From: Ochrobactrum teleogrylli
GTDB lineage: Bacteria; Pseudomonadota; Alphaproteobacteria; Rhizobiales; Rhizobiaceae
NCBI RefSeq assembly: GCF_006376685.1
Contig: NZ_VEWL01000001.1
Location: 124,001 to 188,000 of the forward strand
Direction of reading: 5' to 3'
DNA length: 64,000 bases
The notes under the pieces were generated by a model. It saw nothing but the letters and a program-made list of their open reading frames with translations. It searched no databases and had not been told where the DNA came from. Each line of letters starts with the position of its first letter. Within the stretch, counting starts at the first letter, position 1. Both the position numbers and the translations under genes were made by a program. This document shows positions 45,610 through 53,303 of the stretch, piece after piece.

Positions 45610-46260
45610 ATGAATTTACTAATTATAGACAGCCATGATATATATTTACGAGGGACAATGCATGGCTTAAAGAACATCGACAAAAAGTATTGTATTTACG
45701 GGTGTAATTCGATTTCAGATTGGTCTGAAGACATCGAAAACTTGATATTGTCAGCGGTGTTAATTGCCGGTGACTGTTCCCCATCAATCCTGACGGGGTC
45801 ACTTGAAAAGATTAAAGAAAAACTGCCACTCGTTCCAATAATATTGATGGTTGGCGATGACGGTAGCTTTCGCTGCGGTGGATTTGATAGTTACAATATA
45901 AAATCAGTTATCAAGAGGAGTACCTCAATCGACGGTTTACACGATGTAATATCCGTTATTAATTCCGGGTTCACGTGTTACTCGAATGAGATAAATTCCA
46001 TGGGGAACCGGCGTAGGAACTCCGGCTTGTTGAGCAATAGGAAAGAAGAGATACTTAGGCTCGTATTGGACGGTTGCACGAATAAGCAAATTGCCAAGAT
46101 TTTGAATATTAGTCCCGGAACGGTAAAGTCACATATAGAATCTATTCTTGTAAAGTTGAATGTTAATAGCAGAATCAAGGCTGCTACAACCTACTTCATG
46201 AACGGCCATGCTGCGGATAATTTATCAGTGGTTAGCGATCGAAATTTTGGAGTTGAATGA
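45610..46260 (+). CDS. LuxR/NarL-type response regulator with degenerate receiver
   Basis: A 216-residue DNA-binding regulator. The N-terminal 120 residues resemble a receiver domain (LLIIDSHDIYLRGTMHGL), but the second acidic residue is Ser and the strand that should carry the phosphoacceptor Asp reads VLIAGDCSPS, with no Asp at the expected place; the conserved Lys is kept (VIKRS). The C-terminal helix-turn-helix is canonical: LSNRKEEILRLVLDGCTNKQ through ISPGTVKSHIESILVKLNV. It may act without phosphorylation. Base composition is A+T-rich like the preceding lysozyme cluster. A weak GGA precedes ATG 45610; GTG 45598 is possible. Confidence 0.82.
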   Translation: MNLLIIDSHDIYLRGTMHGLKNIDKKYCIYGCNSISDWSEDIENLILSAVLIAGDCSPSILTGSLEKIKEKLPLVPIILMVGDDGSFRCGGFDSYNIKSVIKRSTSIDGLHDVISVINSGFTCYSNEINSMGNRRRNSGLLSNRKEEILRLVLDGCTNKQIAKILNISPGTVKSHIESILVKLNVNSRIKAATTYFMNGHAADNLSVVSDRNFGVE

Positions 46261-46512
46261 TCGTGCCCTTGGAGGATTCGCAAAGGTCATTACCTCGCCC
46301 AAATAGCGGCTTAAGCAGGCCGCTTGTCCAGAGAAGACGCTGATGGCTGAAACGGGAGGTGAGCGCCAATTGCGCCACGCCCGTTACGGTCGCGAGCAGC
46401 CGGAGAGGGGGCATTTCATGCACGGTCCGGCAAGGTCTCGGCGTTCTTTCCTTGTGGTCAAGGCTATCGGAGCTATGATCTGGCTTCGATACAAACCAGC
46501 GGGAGAGCGACC

Positions 46513-47829
46513 ATGGCAGATTCACCATCCAATATTGCGAAGCGGAGCGTCGTCGTAGACGGTTTTACCAATAGTGTTCTGGACCCGTCCGAACCGATGT
46601 TGGGTCCATTGCAGAATGGCGGCACGATCATCGCCAATACCGCGCCAGGTTGCTGGGGGCCGATGATTACGCCGCGTCTCCGCGGTGGACACGAAGTGAC
46701 CAAGCCAGTCTATATTGAGGGCGCAGAGGTTGGCGACGGTGTTGTCATCCGCATTCGCGATATTTCAGTAACCTCGTTGGCAACAGCGTCCGGTCACGAC
46801 GCCGTTTCGAACAAATATTGTCTCGGCGATCCGTTTGTCGCGGCGCGCTGCCCTGTCTGTGAAGAAGTTTGGCCCGAAACGCATATTGAGGGCGTGGGGC
46901 AGGATTCCGTACGCTGCAACAAATGCGGGACGGCGATAAAGCCATTCGAGATTGTGCATGGTTACACGGTGGTGTTCGACGAAGCGCAGGATGTTGGCCT
47001 GACGGTCAACAAGGACGCTGCGGAACGCATCGCCAAGAATGCCAATCACTATGCGTCGCTGCCCGATCAATCGGTACAGCACTCCGTGTTGAACTACGCT
47101 CCGGCTGATCTCGTCGGCGCCATTGTGCGCATGCGGCCATTCCTCGGGCAGTTGGGCACAACCCCTTCGAAGGCTATGCCGGATTCCCATAACGCTGGCG
47201 ACTTCGGCGCGTTCCTTGTCGGTGCGCCGCACCCTTATGCCTTGAGCCAGGAGGAATTGCAGAAGCACAAGACCGATGGGCACATGGACATCGATGCGGT
47301 GCGCGCCGGCGCCGTTCTGGTTTGCCCCGTCAAGGTTCCAGGCGCTGGCGTCTATATGGGTGACATGCACGCTGCCCAGGGGGATGGCGAAATCGCAGGG
47401 CACACAATGGATGTGGCCGGAAGCGTCACCCTGCAGGTCGAGGTGCTGAAGAGCTATAATAATGACGGTCCCGTGCTGTTTCCGCTGCTTGAGGATCTGC
47501 CGCCATTGGCAAGGCCCTTCACGGAGGAAGAAAAGAAACGCGGTGCAAAATTGGCTCAACAGTGGGGTGTCAAAGTCGTTGAGGAAGTGGCGCCGATTTC
47601 CGTCATTGGCACGGCGGCCAATATGAACGCGGCTATTGTCAATGGCCTGGAAAGAGCGGCAAAGCTGCTGGATATGACCGTTTCGGAAGTGCGCAACCGG
47701 GCTACGATCAACGGCGCTATCGAAATCGGACGCGATCCGGGCGTAATTCAGGTGACTTTTTTAGCGCCTTTGACGAACCTTGATAAAGCCGGTCTCGGGG
47801 ATATCGCGCGCCAACAATATAATCTTTAA
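46513..47829 (+). CDS. Acetamidase/formamidase family protein with zinc-finger-like insert
   Basis: A 438-residue amidase-family protein hydrolysing short amides such as formamide or acetamide to the acid and ammonia. Family features include GDGVVIRIRDI, MPDSHNAGDFGAFLVGAPHPY and the metal-binding-type block AGVYMGDMHAAQGDGEIAG. An insertion at about residues 113-140 contains two CxxC pairs, CPVC and CNKC, 27 residues apart, which looks like a zinc ribbon and is not part of the simplest family members I know. The ATG is preceded by GGGAGAG about 6 bases upstream. It is probably monocistronic. Confidence 0.85.
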   Translation: MADSPSNIAKRSVVVDGFTNSVLDPSEPMLGPLQNGGTIIANTAPGCWGPMITPRLRGGHEVTKPVYIEGAEVGDGVVIRIRDISVTSLATASGHDAVSNKYCLGDPFVAARCPVCEEVWPETHIEGVGQDSVRCNKCGTAIKPFEIVHGYTVVFDEAQDVGLTVNKDAAERIAKNANHYASLPDQSVQHSVLNYAPADLVGAIVRMRPFLGQLGTTPSKAMPDSHNAGDFGAFLVGAPHPYALSQEELQKHKTDGHMDIDAVRAGAVLVCPVKVPGAGVYMGDMHAAQGDGEIAGHTMDVAGSVTLQVEVLKSYNNDGPVLFPLLEDLPPLARPFTEEEKKRGAKLAQQWGVKVVEEVAPISVIGTAANMNAAIVNGLERAAKLLDMTVSEVRNRATINGAIEIGRDPGVIQVTFLAPLTNLDKAGLGDIARQQYNL

Positions 47830-47981
47830 CGGCAAGTCCTGCTCGCGCTCGAAGGGTGCGGGCAGGATAAACACATATTCGAGGCCGGTTATTTGCATTC
47901 AAGATGCACACAAGCGCGGCAGACATACTATTTGTAATGGGGAAGAAACTGATTGAAAACACAAGGCTTTCGGAGATCGAA

Positions 47982-48056
47982 TGGTGGGCGTAACAGGGAT
48001 TGAACCTGTGACCCCTACAATGTCAATGTAGTGCTCTCCCGCTGAGCTATACGCCC
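47982..48056 (-). tRNA. tRNA-Val (anticodon GAC)
   Basis: Read on the minus strand, the 75-base gene folds into a complete cloverleaf. The 7-bp acceptor stem is GGGCGTA/TACGCCC with encoded CCA. The D arm is GCTC/GAGC and the anticodon stem CTACA/TGTAG, with loop TTGACAT giving anticodon GAC. The T arm is ACAGG-TTCAATC-CCTGT. GAC reads the valine codons GUC and GUU. Confidence 0.96.
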
Positions 48057-48179
48057 ATTCGATGTGGCGCATACACCATATCGCGTTGCGCCCGTCAATG
48101 CCCTTTTATGAAGTTTTTTCGTCTTTTTGTTGAAGACTTTTCAAAAGCCCGGAAAACCGCGCCTTGGCCAGTGATCGCC

Positions 48180-48542
48180 TCAGGCGGCGATCAACATTTT
48201 TTCGATTTCGTTCACCAGGTCGCGCAGATGGAACGGCTTGGAAAGCACTTTCGCGTCGCGCGGAGCGTCAGAATCAGGGTTCAAAGCGACAGCTGCGAAT
48301 CCCGTAATGAACATTATTTTCAGGTCTGGATCGATTTCCGTCGCACGGCGCGCCAGTTCAATCCCATCCATTTCCGGCATCACGATGTCGGTCAGCAGCA
48401 GTGAGAACGGCTCTTCCTGCAGTCGTTCATAGGCGCTGGCGCCATTATCGAAGTGAGTCACGTGATAGCCGGCCTTTTCCAGTGCTTTCACGAGAAAGCG
48501 CCGCATATCGTTGTCGTCTTCAGCAAGAAGAATTCTTTTCAT
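48180..48542 (-). CDS. cpdR: Single-domain response regulator CpdR
   Basis: A 120-residue stand-alone receiver protein. The acidic pocket is AEDDND (about residues 7-12), the phosphoacceptor Asp is in LLLTDIVMPEMDG (about 52) and the conserved Lys is in VLSKPFHLRDL (about 100). Sequence and length match CpdR of Caulobacter and Brucella, which in its unphosphorylated form directs ClpXP to cell-cycle substrates such as CtrA and is phosphorylated through the CckA-ChpT relay. The ATG at 48542 is preferred over an upstream in-frame start because it begins the first receiver strand. Confidence 0.92.
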   Translation of the reverse strand: MKRILLAEDDNDMRRFLVKALEKAGYHVTHFDNGASAYERLQEEPFSLLLTDIVMPEMDGIELARRATEIDPDLKIMFITGFAAVALNPDSDAPRDAKVLSKPFHLRDLVNEIEKMLIAA

Positions 48543-48847
48543 TGGTCCGTCCGAATTTCCCATCGTTCGCTCCAGTGCTTGGACAGCGTGAACGATTCAA
48601 TTTTCCACTCTAGAAAACGCTTCTTTGGTAAATATGAAATGAATGCTCGCGCGAATGTTAATTGTTATGGCATGCATTTGGCAACAACCTGTCATTTGTG
48701 ACGGGATTGCCGCAGTTTTCAGTTCGTGATCGAATTCGGCGTACCCTGTTGGTATTTGCACCCGCGCAGCGGTTGACGTAATTTGTCGAGCCTGCCGGTG
48801 TGCTGTGTCCAGCGCCGCAAACAAGACATGCATAGACGGATCAAAAT

Positions 48848-49738
48848 ATGAGTTTGGAGCGTGATTTCAGCCTGATACCGCCTTTCGAGGTGAATGCTCC
48901 GGCAGAGCAGCGAATTCCGTTCGTATTCAACTCGCCGCATAGCGGTCGTTATTATCCGCAATCCTTTCTGGAATTATCCCGCCTCGACAGTCTCAGCATC
49001 CGCCATTCCGAAGATTGTTATGTGGATGAGTTGTTCGCGTCTGCCGTGCGGCTCGGTGCCCCGCTGCTGAAAGCACATTTCCCGCGCGCATTTCTCGATG
49101 TGAATCGCGAAGCCTACGAGCTTGATCCGCGCATGTTCACCGAAACCTTGCCGCCCTTCATCAACAGCCAGTCGGCGCGTGTCGCCGGTGGTTTGGGCAC
49201 AGTGCCGCGTCTGGTGGGCGAGGGGCAATTGATCTATCCGGGGCGAATCCCCCTTGCCGAAGCCTTTTACCGCATCGAAAGCCTCTACAAGCCCTATCAC
49301 CGGACGCTTGAAGGTCTGTTGCAATCGACCCGCGACCGGTTCGGCTATGCGGTTCTGATCGATTGTCATTCCATGCCGGGGGGTGTGCGTCCGGGGGAGG
49401 TGGGCTCCCGCCCGGATTTCATCATTGGCGACCGATTCGGACGCTCCTGCAGCGAGCGTCTCACGCAGACGGCCATCGAGCTGCTGCGTGAACTGGGCTA
49501 TTCGGTTGCGCATAACAAACCCTATGCGGGCGGTTTCATCACCGAGCATTATGGTCGGCCAGCCGTTGCGTGCCATGCCTTGCAGATTGAGATCAATCGC
49601 AGTCTCTATGTGAACGAGCAGTCGCTGCACAAACTTGCGGGCTTCGAGACATTATGTGGCGATCTGCATCAGTTTCTGAGCGATCTCACATCGCTTCCGG
49701 ATGATTTGTTCATCGCGCCGCCGCTGGCTGCCGAATAG
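48848..49738 (+). CDS. N-formylglutamate amidohydrolase family protein
   Basis: A 296-residue hydrolase of the FGase family, which cleaves N-formyl-L-glutamate (histidine degradation) or related N-acyl amino acids. The conserved regions are FNSPHSGRYYP, the RHSEDCYVDELF metal/active-site block, FPRAFLDVNREAYELDP, VLIDCHSMPG and CHALQIEINRSLYVNE. There is no hut gene next to it, so its role here is unproven. GGAT lies 7 bases before the ATG. The 3' neighbour is a small RNA on the opposite strand. Confidence 0.9.
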   Translation: MSLERDFSLIPPFEVNAPAEQRIPFVFNSPHSGRYYPQSFLELSRLDSLSIRHSEDCYVDELFASAVRLGAPLLKAHFPRAFLDVNREAYELDPRMFTETLPPFINSQSARVAGGLGTVPRLVGEGQLIYPGRIPLAEAFYRIESLYKPYHRTLEGLLQSTRDRFGYAVLIDCHSMPGGVRPGEVGSRPDFIIGDRFGRSCSERLTQTAIELLRELGYSVAHNKPYAGGFITEHYGRPAVACHALQIEINRSLYVNEQSLHKLAGFETLCGDLHQFLSDLTSLPDDLFIAPPLAAE

Positions 49739-49772
49739 GTAAGGCCGCAACCAATCCGGGTCTCATGCCGAT

Positions 49773-49861
49773 AAAAAGAGCCGCGCTCGAGCAATACGAA
49801 CGCGGCCAAAGACTAGGGAGGAAATGCCCCGAAAGGCATCGACAGGAAGACCTGTCTAGTC
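49773..49861 (-). ncRNA. suhB/mmgR-like small RNA
   Basis: On the minus strand a short RNA can be drawn with clear structure. An outer stem AAAGACTAG/CTAGTCTTT (49808-49816 with 49856-49864) encloses two hairpins, ACAGG/CCTGT and ATGCC/GGCAT. The strand between them carries the single-stranded motif TTTCCTCCCT known from the alphaproteobacterial mmgR (suhB motif, alpha-r8) sRNAs. It ends in a GC-rich terminator stem (GCCGCG/CGCGGC) followed by CTTTTT. A TTGACG...TAGCTT promoter with 17-base spacing stands upstream. Exact ends are estimates. The anti-Shine-Dalgarno-like motif suggests base pairing with mRNAs. Confidence 0.8.
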
Positions 49862-49864
49862 TTT

Positions 49865-49893
49865 AAGCTACGCGCTAAAGCTGGTTGCGTCAA
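49865..49893 (-). promoter_or_regulatory. Sigma-70-type promoter of the small RNA
   Basis: On the minus strand TTGACG (49888-49893) and TAGCTT (49865-49870) are separated by 17 bases and lie just upstream of the small RNA. Confidence 0.65.
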
Positions 49894-49926
49894 GAAAATG
49901 CGCATCTTTTTTGGGCGAATTTTTTC

Positions 49927-49945
49927 TTGCTCAATAATTGAGCAA
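49927..49945. promoter_or_regulatory. Perfect inverted repeat between sRNA and IMPase gene
   Basis: TTGCTCAAT-A-ATTGAGCAA is a 9-bp perfect inverted repeat with a single central base. It lies about 75 bases upstream of the sRNA start and just before the IMPase gene, so it could be an operator for either. Confidence 0.45.
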
Positions 49946-49992
49946 AATTAGCATGGATGCACAAGTTGCAGCCATGTCATGGAAACAGGAGG

Positions 49993-50781
49993 ATGAGGTT
50001 GCTCATCGACAAGGCATTTTTTTCCGAAGTGGCAGCGGCAGCGGCGGCTGAAACTTTGCCGCGCTTTCGTCAGTTGAACGCGGTGGACAACAAATACAGC
50101 GTCGGTTTCGACCCTGTTACCGAAGCGGACCGTGCTGCGGAGAGGGCGATTCGTGCCGTTATCGGCCACCGTTATCCGGAGCACGGCATTCTGGGCGAGG
50201 AATATGGCCCCGAAAATACCGACCGCAGCCACGTCTGGGTCATCGACCCTATCGATGGCACGCGCGCCTTCATATCGGGTTTGCCGGTTTGGGGTACGCT
50301 GGTCGGCCTGACGGTGGATGGCGATGCGCGCGCCGGGATGATGTCGCAGCCTTTCACGGGCGAGCTTTTTTATAGCGACGGCGAGGGCGCCTATCTGCTG
50401 CGTGAAGGCGATGGCGACGGGCCGCGCCGTCTTTCCGTGCGCAAGGGCGCGGCACTGGCGGATGCGACGCTGTTCACCACAACGCCTGCCCTGTTCAAAG
50501 GCGAAAACCGCAAGGGGTTCGACCGGCTTGAAAGCGCTGTGCGCCTGTCGCGCTATGGTGTCGATTGCTACGCCTTTGCCATGCTTGCGGGCGGCTATGT
50601 CGATATCGTTGTCGAGTCCGGCTTGCAGCCTTACGATATCGTGGCGCTGATCCCGATAATCGAACAGGCGGGCGGCGTGGTTACGCGCCGCGATGGCGGC
50701 CCGGCGGAAGAGGCTGGCGATATCGTCGCAGCCGCGACGCCGGAACTGCACAAGGCCGCGCTTGAACTGCTGAACGGCTAA
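49993..50781 (+). CDS. hisN: Inositol monophosphatase superfamily, histidinol-phosphatase (HisN) type
   Basis: A roughly 262-residue Mg-dependent phosphatase. Motifs are DPVTEADRAAERAIR (about 40-54), GILGEEYG (about 66-73), WVIDPIDGTRAFISG (about 83-97) and GLQPYDIVALIPIIEQAGG (about 215-233). The GLP-VWGTLVGL block fits the HisN-type histidinol-phosphate phosphatases; other IMPase substrates are possible. The start is odd: AGGAGG at 49987-49992 directly abuts ATG 49993 but is ideally placed for TTG 49999. ATG 49957 is also in frame. Confidence 0.82.
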   Translation: MRLLIDKAFFSEVAAAAAAETLPRFRQLNAVDNKYSVGFDPVTEADRAAERAIRAVIGHRYPEHGILGEEYGPENTDRSHVWVIDPIDGTRAFISGLPVWGTLVGLTVDGDARAGMMSQPFTGELFYSDGEGAYLLREGDGDGPRRLSVRKGAALADATLFTTTPALFKGENRKGFDRLESAVRLSRYGVDCYAFAMLAGGYVDIVVESGLQPYDIVALIPIIEQAGGVVTRRDGGPAEEAGDIVAAATPELHKAALELLNG

Positions 50782-50786
50782 ACTCT

Positions 50787-50826
50787 GGTTTGGGGAATCG
50801 GCAAGCTTGGGCTGATTCCCCAAACC
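50787..50826. terminator. Bidirectional hairpin between convergent genes
   Basis: GGTTTGGGGAATC and GATTCCCCAAACC form a perfect 13-bp stem with a 14-base loop that itself can pair (GGCAAGCTTGGGC). It lies between the IMPase stop and the end of the convergent lipase gene. T-runs are weak on both sides. Confidence 0.65.
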
Positions 50827-50832
50827 GTCTTG

Positions 50833-51837
50833 TCAGACGCCGGAAAATTCAGGCTCAATGGTTTCCGGCATGGTCTCTACATCCGACGAACCGGGAATGA
50901 AGGCGTCGAACGCGGCCCAGAGCTGTTCGCGATAGAAATCGGCTTCCTGCAACAGTTCGTGACGCCCGCCATCGATGGTAATCAGTGAGACATTGCGCGT
51001 GCGCGCCGCAAAGCGCTCCAGCACCGGCGTCGAGACGACGCGGTCATCGCCTGCGGCAATGATCAGCACGGGCACGCTGGGGCTTTCCTCATAGAAGTCC
51101 GGCTGATTGATGCGGCGTGCCGTTTCAAGCGCCCCCCATACCCAGCGCACGGTTGGGCCGCCCAGCGCCAGATTGGGAAAGAGCCGCGTGATTTCCGTGT
51201 TGCGCATAAAGCGCGCGGGGTCGCTGGTCAGCGGATTTCCCGCAAATGGCCGTGCTGTCAGCCTTTTTTTGCCGGACGCATAGAGCGTGCCAAGCCCGAT
51301 GCGCCGCAGCGTGGCGGCCATGCGGCGCACAACATCATCGCTCAGTTTCTGCGCAGCAAGGCCCATGAACGGAGCGCACAGCACCATGCGCGTAATGCGG
51401 GACGACAGGCTACCCATCGAGGCCAGGGCCACCATGGCGCCGGAAGAATGGCCGAGAATATAGAAGGGCGGCGGGCAGTCGGGCAAAACGATGTCGATCA
51501 GAAAATGATCGAGATCTTCCTGATAATCGTCGAAACTGCGAACATAACCGCGAAGCCTGTCCGGCAGCAGCCGATGCGAGCCGCCCTGTCCGCGCCAGTC
51601 GAAGGTGGCGGCGACAAAGCCGCGCGCCGCAAGCTCGGTCATAGTCTCGAAATATTTTTCGATGAATTCGTTTCGGCCTTGCAGCACAATCACCGTGCCG
51701 CGCACAGGGCCAGTTTCCGGCTTCAGGATGCTATAACGCAATGTCCTGTCGGGATAGTCGGAATGGCTTGTGAAAAAGCCCGACCGTATTCCATGCGGAA
51801 TTGGATTCGCATCGGTTTCGAACAGCAGTTCCGACAT
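50833..51837 (-). CDS. Alpha/beta hydrolase, lysophospholipase L2-like
   Basis: A 334-residue serine hydrolase. Conserved features are VIVLQGRNEFIEKYFE, the ATFDWRGQGGS loop, the nucleophile Ser in GHSSGA (about residue 140), the Asp in AAGDDRVVS (about 275) and the His in DGGRHELLQE (about 301). This matches the PldB/monoacylglycerol-lipase group that removes acyl chains from lysophospholipids. No signal peptide is seen. It has its own promoter region upstream, beyond a terminator that closes the PepSY-like gene. Confidence 0.86.
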   Translation of the reverse strand: MSELLFETDANPIPHGIRSGFFTSHSDYPDRTLRYSILKPETGPVRGTVIVLQGRNEFIEKYFETMTELAARGFVAATFDWRGQGGSHRLLPDRLRGYVRSFDDYQEDLDHFLIDIVLPDCPPPFYILGHSSGAMVALASMGSLSSRITRMVLCAPFMGLAAQKLSDDVVRRMAATLRRIGLGTLYASGKKRLTARPFAGNPLTSDPARFMRNTEITRLFPNLALGGPTVRWVWGALETARRINQPDFYEESPSVPVLIIAAGDDRVVSTPVLERFAARTRNVSLITIDGGRHELLQEADFYREQLWAAFDAFIPGSSDVETMPETIEPEFSGV

Positions 51838-51913
51838 CCGTTGCGCAGCCTTTCCCGAATGATAATGCCCTGATCGTTTCCGTTATTATGCGCGAAATGA
51901 TGACAAAAAGTAA

Positions 51914-51939
51914 CCGGAAGTTCGCTTGCGAACTTCCGG
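51914..51939 (-). terminator. Rho-independent terminator of the PepSY-like gene
   Basis: CCGGAAGTTCG and CGAACTTCCGG form an 11-bp perfect stem with a 4-base loop. On the minus strand it is followed by TTACTTTTTG. It lies about 60 bases after the stop of the gene at 51998-52384. Confidence 0.85.
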
Positions 51940-51997
51940 CCAAAGGATCGTCAGCGGCAAGGGACGTTGCCGCCAGACGTTCCGTATTTTGAGATGG

Positions 51998-52384
51998 TTA
52001 GTAACGGTCGGGACGGCGTTCGCCGACGATGCGTCCGGAGAAGGCGTCGACCATGACGATCACACGACGACCGTTCGGGCGTGTGGCGCGGACAAAATAG
52101 GTGTCGCGATCCCTGCGCATGTCACCGACCGCATAGCCGCGGCGTTCCAGCATACGGGTCACTTCACGCGGGCGCATCGTGTCGCGATCACCCCAGTCGG
52201 GGCGGCGGTCCGGGCGTCCATAGCCGGGAGGCGGTGCATCCGGGCGCGGCGGGCGGGGGCGATAACCATCATTGTCGTAATACTGAACCTGGACGCGCAA
52301 GCCCGAGCTGTCTGCAAGGGAAGGGGTCGCAAAGCCGGTAGCGACGGTGGCAAGTGCGGCAAAAGCGAGAACAGCTTTTTTCAT
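51998..52384 (-). CDS. Secreted PepSY-like small protein
   Basis: A 128-residue periplasmic protein with a signal peptide (MKKAVLAFAALATVATGFA, cleavage near SLA/DSS). The mature part has a Pro/Arg/Asp-rich linker (PRPPRPDAPPPGYGRPDRRP), then a PepSY-like domain: REVTRMLERRGYAVGDMRRD followed by strands TYFVRATRPNGRRVIVMVDAFSGRIV. PepSY domains often inhibit proteases or bind metals. The function here is unknown. AAGGA precedes ATG 52384; an upstream in-frame start at 52423 would displace the signal peptide. Confidence 0.8.
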   Translation of the reverse strand: MKKAVLAFAALATVATGFATPSLADSSGLRVQVQYYDNDGYRPRPPRPDAPPPGYGRPDRRPDWGDRDTMRPREVTRMLERRGYAVGDMRRDRDTYFVRATRPNGRRVIVMVDAFSGRIVGERRPDRY

Positions 52385-52590
52385 AACCGTGATCCTTAAT
52401 AGAACCTGTCGAGTGACAGGCATGACGGGACATTAGCCCCAAGCAAATGAACGCTCGTGGAAGATGATGTTCATTTTGGGTTCACGTCGTGCGTTGCCCC
52501 CAAAAATGTAGCCCGCTACGGATCAGGAGTTGTTACGCGAAGTGACATGCCGTGTAGGCAATGCCGGATCGGCACTTGTTTGAAAACGGC

Positions 52591-52619
52591 CTTGAAAAGC
52601 AAAACAGCCATTCCCAAAT
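52591..52619 (+). promoter_or_regulatory. Probable RpoH (heat-shock sigma) promoter of the sHSP gene
   Basis: CTTGAAA at 52591-52597 and CCCAAAT at 52613-52619 leave 18 bases between CTTG and the -10-like element, close to the alphaproteobacterial RpoH pattern CTTG-N17/18-CYTATnT. It lies about 160 bases upstream of the sHSP start, leaving room for a structured leader. Confidence 0.55.
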
Positions 52620-52689
52620 GAGTTTTGCGGTCGCCACAAAGGGGCCGCCGGCATCAAGGAATTCGCCAATAAGGGAGTTTCGCCGCCAT

Positions 52690-52774
52690 GTATGATCCCG
52701 GACACCGCAAAGCGGTTTTTAGACAAGGATCATACCGAACCATGCATCATGTCGCTCTAAAGGAGGGCTAACAC
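52690..52774 (+). promoter_or_regulatory. ROSE-type RNA thermometer in the sHSP leader
   Basis: The leader has a 9-bp perfect stem GTATGATCC (52690-52698) with GGATCATAC (52727-52735), enclosing a smaller CCGC-AAA-GCGG hairpin. Just before the start codon GTCGCTCT (52751-52758) can pair with the Shine-Dalgarno AGGAGGGC (52761-52768), partly through G-U pairs. An anti-SD strand containing Y-GCU directly 5' of AGGAGG is the hallmark of rhizobial ROSE elements, which open at heat-shock temperature to allow translation. Confidence 0.7.
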
Positions 52775-53245
52775 ATGCGTCACGTAGATTTTTCCCCGCT
52801 TTATCGTTCCACGGTTGGTTTCGACCGGCTCTTCACCATGCTTGATTCGCTCGCTTCGCCGGAAGGTAGCCAGTCCTATCCGCCGTATAATATCGAGCGC
52901 ACCGGTGAGAACACCTATCGTATCACCATGGCCGTTGCGGGCTTTTCCGAAAGCGAACTCGAAATCGAAGCGCATCGCAACCAGCTGACCGTGAAGGGCC
53001 AGAAGGCTGACGAAAAGGCGTCCGATATCGGTGAAGTGCTTTATCGCGGTATTGCTTCGCGTGCTTTCGAGCGCCGCTTCCAGCTTGCCGATTTTGTCGA
53101 AGTCGCTGGTGCAAGCCTCAAGAATGGCCTTCTGCACATCGACCTCAAGCGCGAGATTCCTGAACAGATGAAACCGCGCAAGATCGAAGTCGCCAAGGCT
53201 GGTTCCGACAGCGCTCAGCAGATCGAAGCGAAAACCGCGCACTAA
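52775..53245 (+). CDS. Small heat-shock protein, Hsp20/IbpA family
   Basis: A 156-residue alpha-crystallin-type chaperone that holds unfolding proteins. The N-terminus RHVDFSPLYRSTVGFDRLF is typical of the IbpA/HspA class, the alpha-crystallin domain spans about residues 37-130 (YNIERTGENTYRITMAVAGF ... AGASLKNGLLHIDLKREIPE) with the conserved AxLKNGLL motif, and a short C-terminal tail follows. AGGAGG lies 8 bases before the ATG but appears sequestered in a ROSE-type hairpin, and a heat-shock promoter candidate lies further upstream. A terminator follows the gene. Confidence 0.95.
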   Translation: MRHVDFSPLYRSTVGFDRLFTMLDSLASPEGSQSYPPYNIERTGENTYRITMAVAGFSESELEIEAHRNQLTVKGQKADEKASDIGEVLYRGIASRAFERRFQLADFVEVAGASLKNGLLHIDLKREIPEQMKPRKIEVAKAGSDSAQQIEAKTAH

Positions 53246-53270
53246 GTGCGGATAAACCTATAGATATGAG

Positions 53271-53301
53271 AAAGGCGGCGCTGCAAAGCGCCACCTTTTT
53301 T
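53271..53301 (+). terminator. Rho-independent terminator after the sHSP gene
   Basis: AAAGGCGGCGCT pairs with AGCGCCACCTTTT (one bulge) around a 3-4 base loop and runs into TTTTTT. It sits between two convergent genes. Confidence 0.85.
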
Positions 53302-53303
53302 GT

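Noticed and set aside
43294-46260. A complete prophage
   Set aside because: Only a lysozyme gene is phage-like; no integrase, terminase, capsid, holin or att repeats are visible.
46261-46512. Possible pseudogene or attachment site between the regulator and the amidase gene
   Set aside because: No frame resembles a known gene, and no direct repeat of the tRNA-Val 3' end was found.
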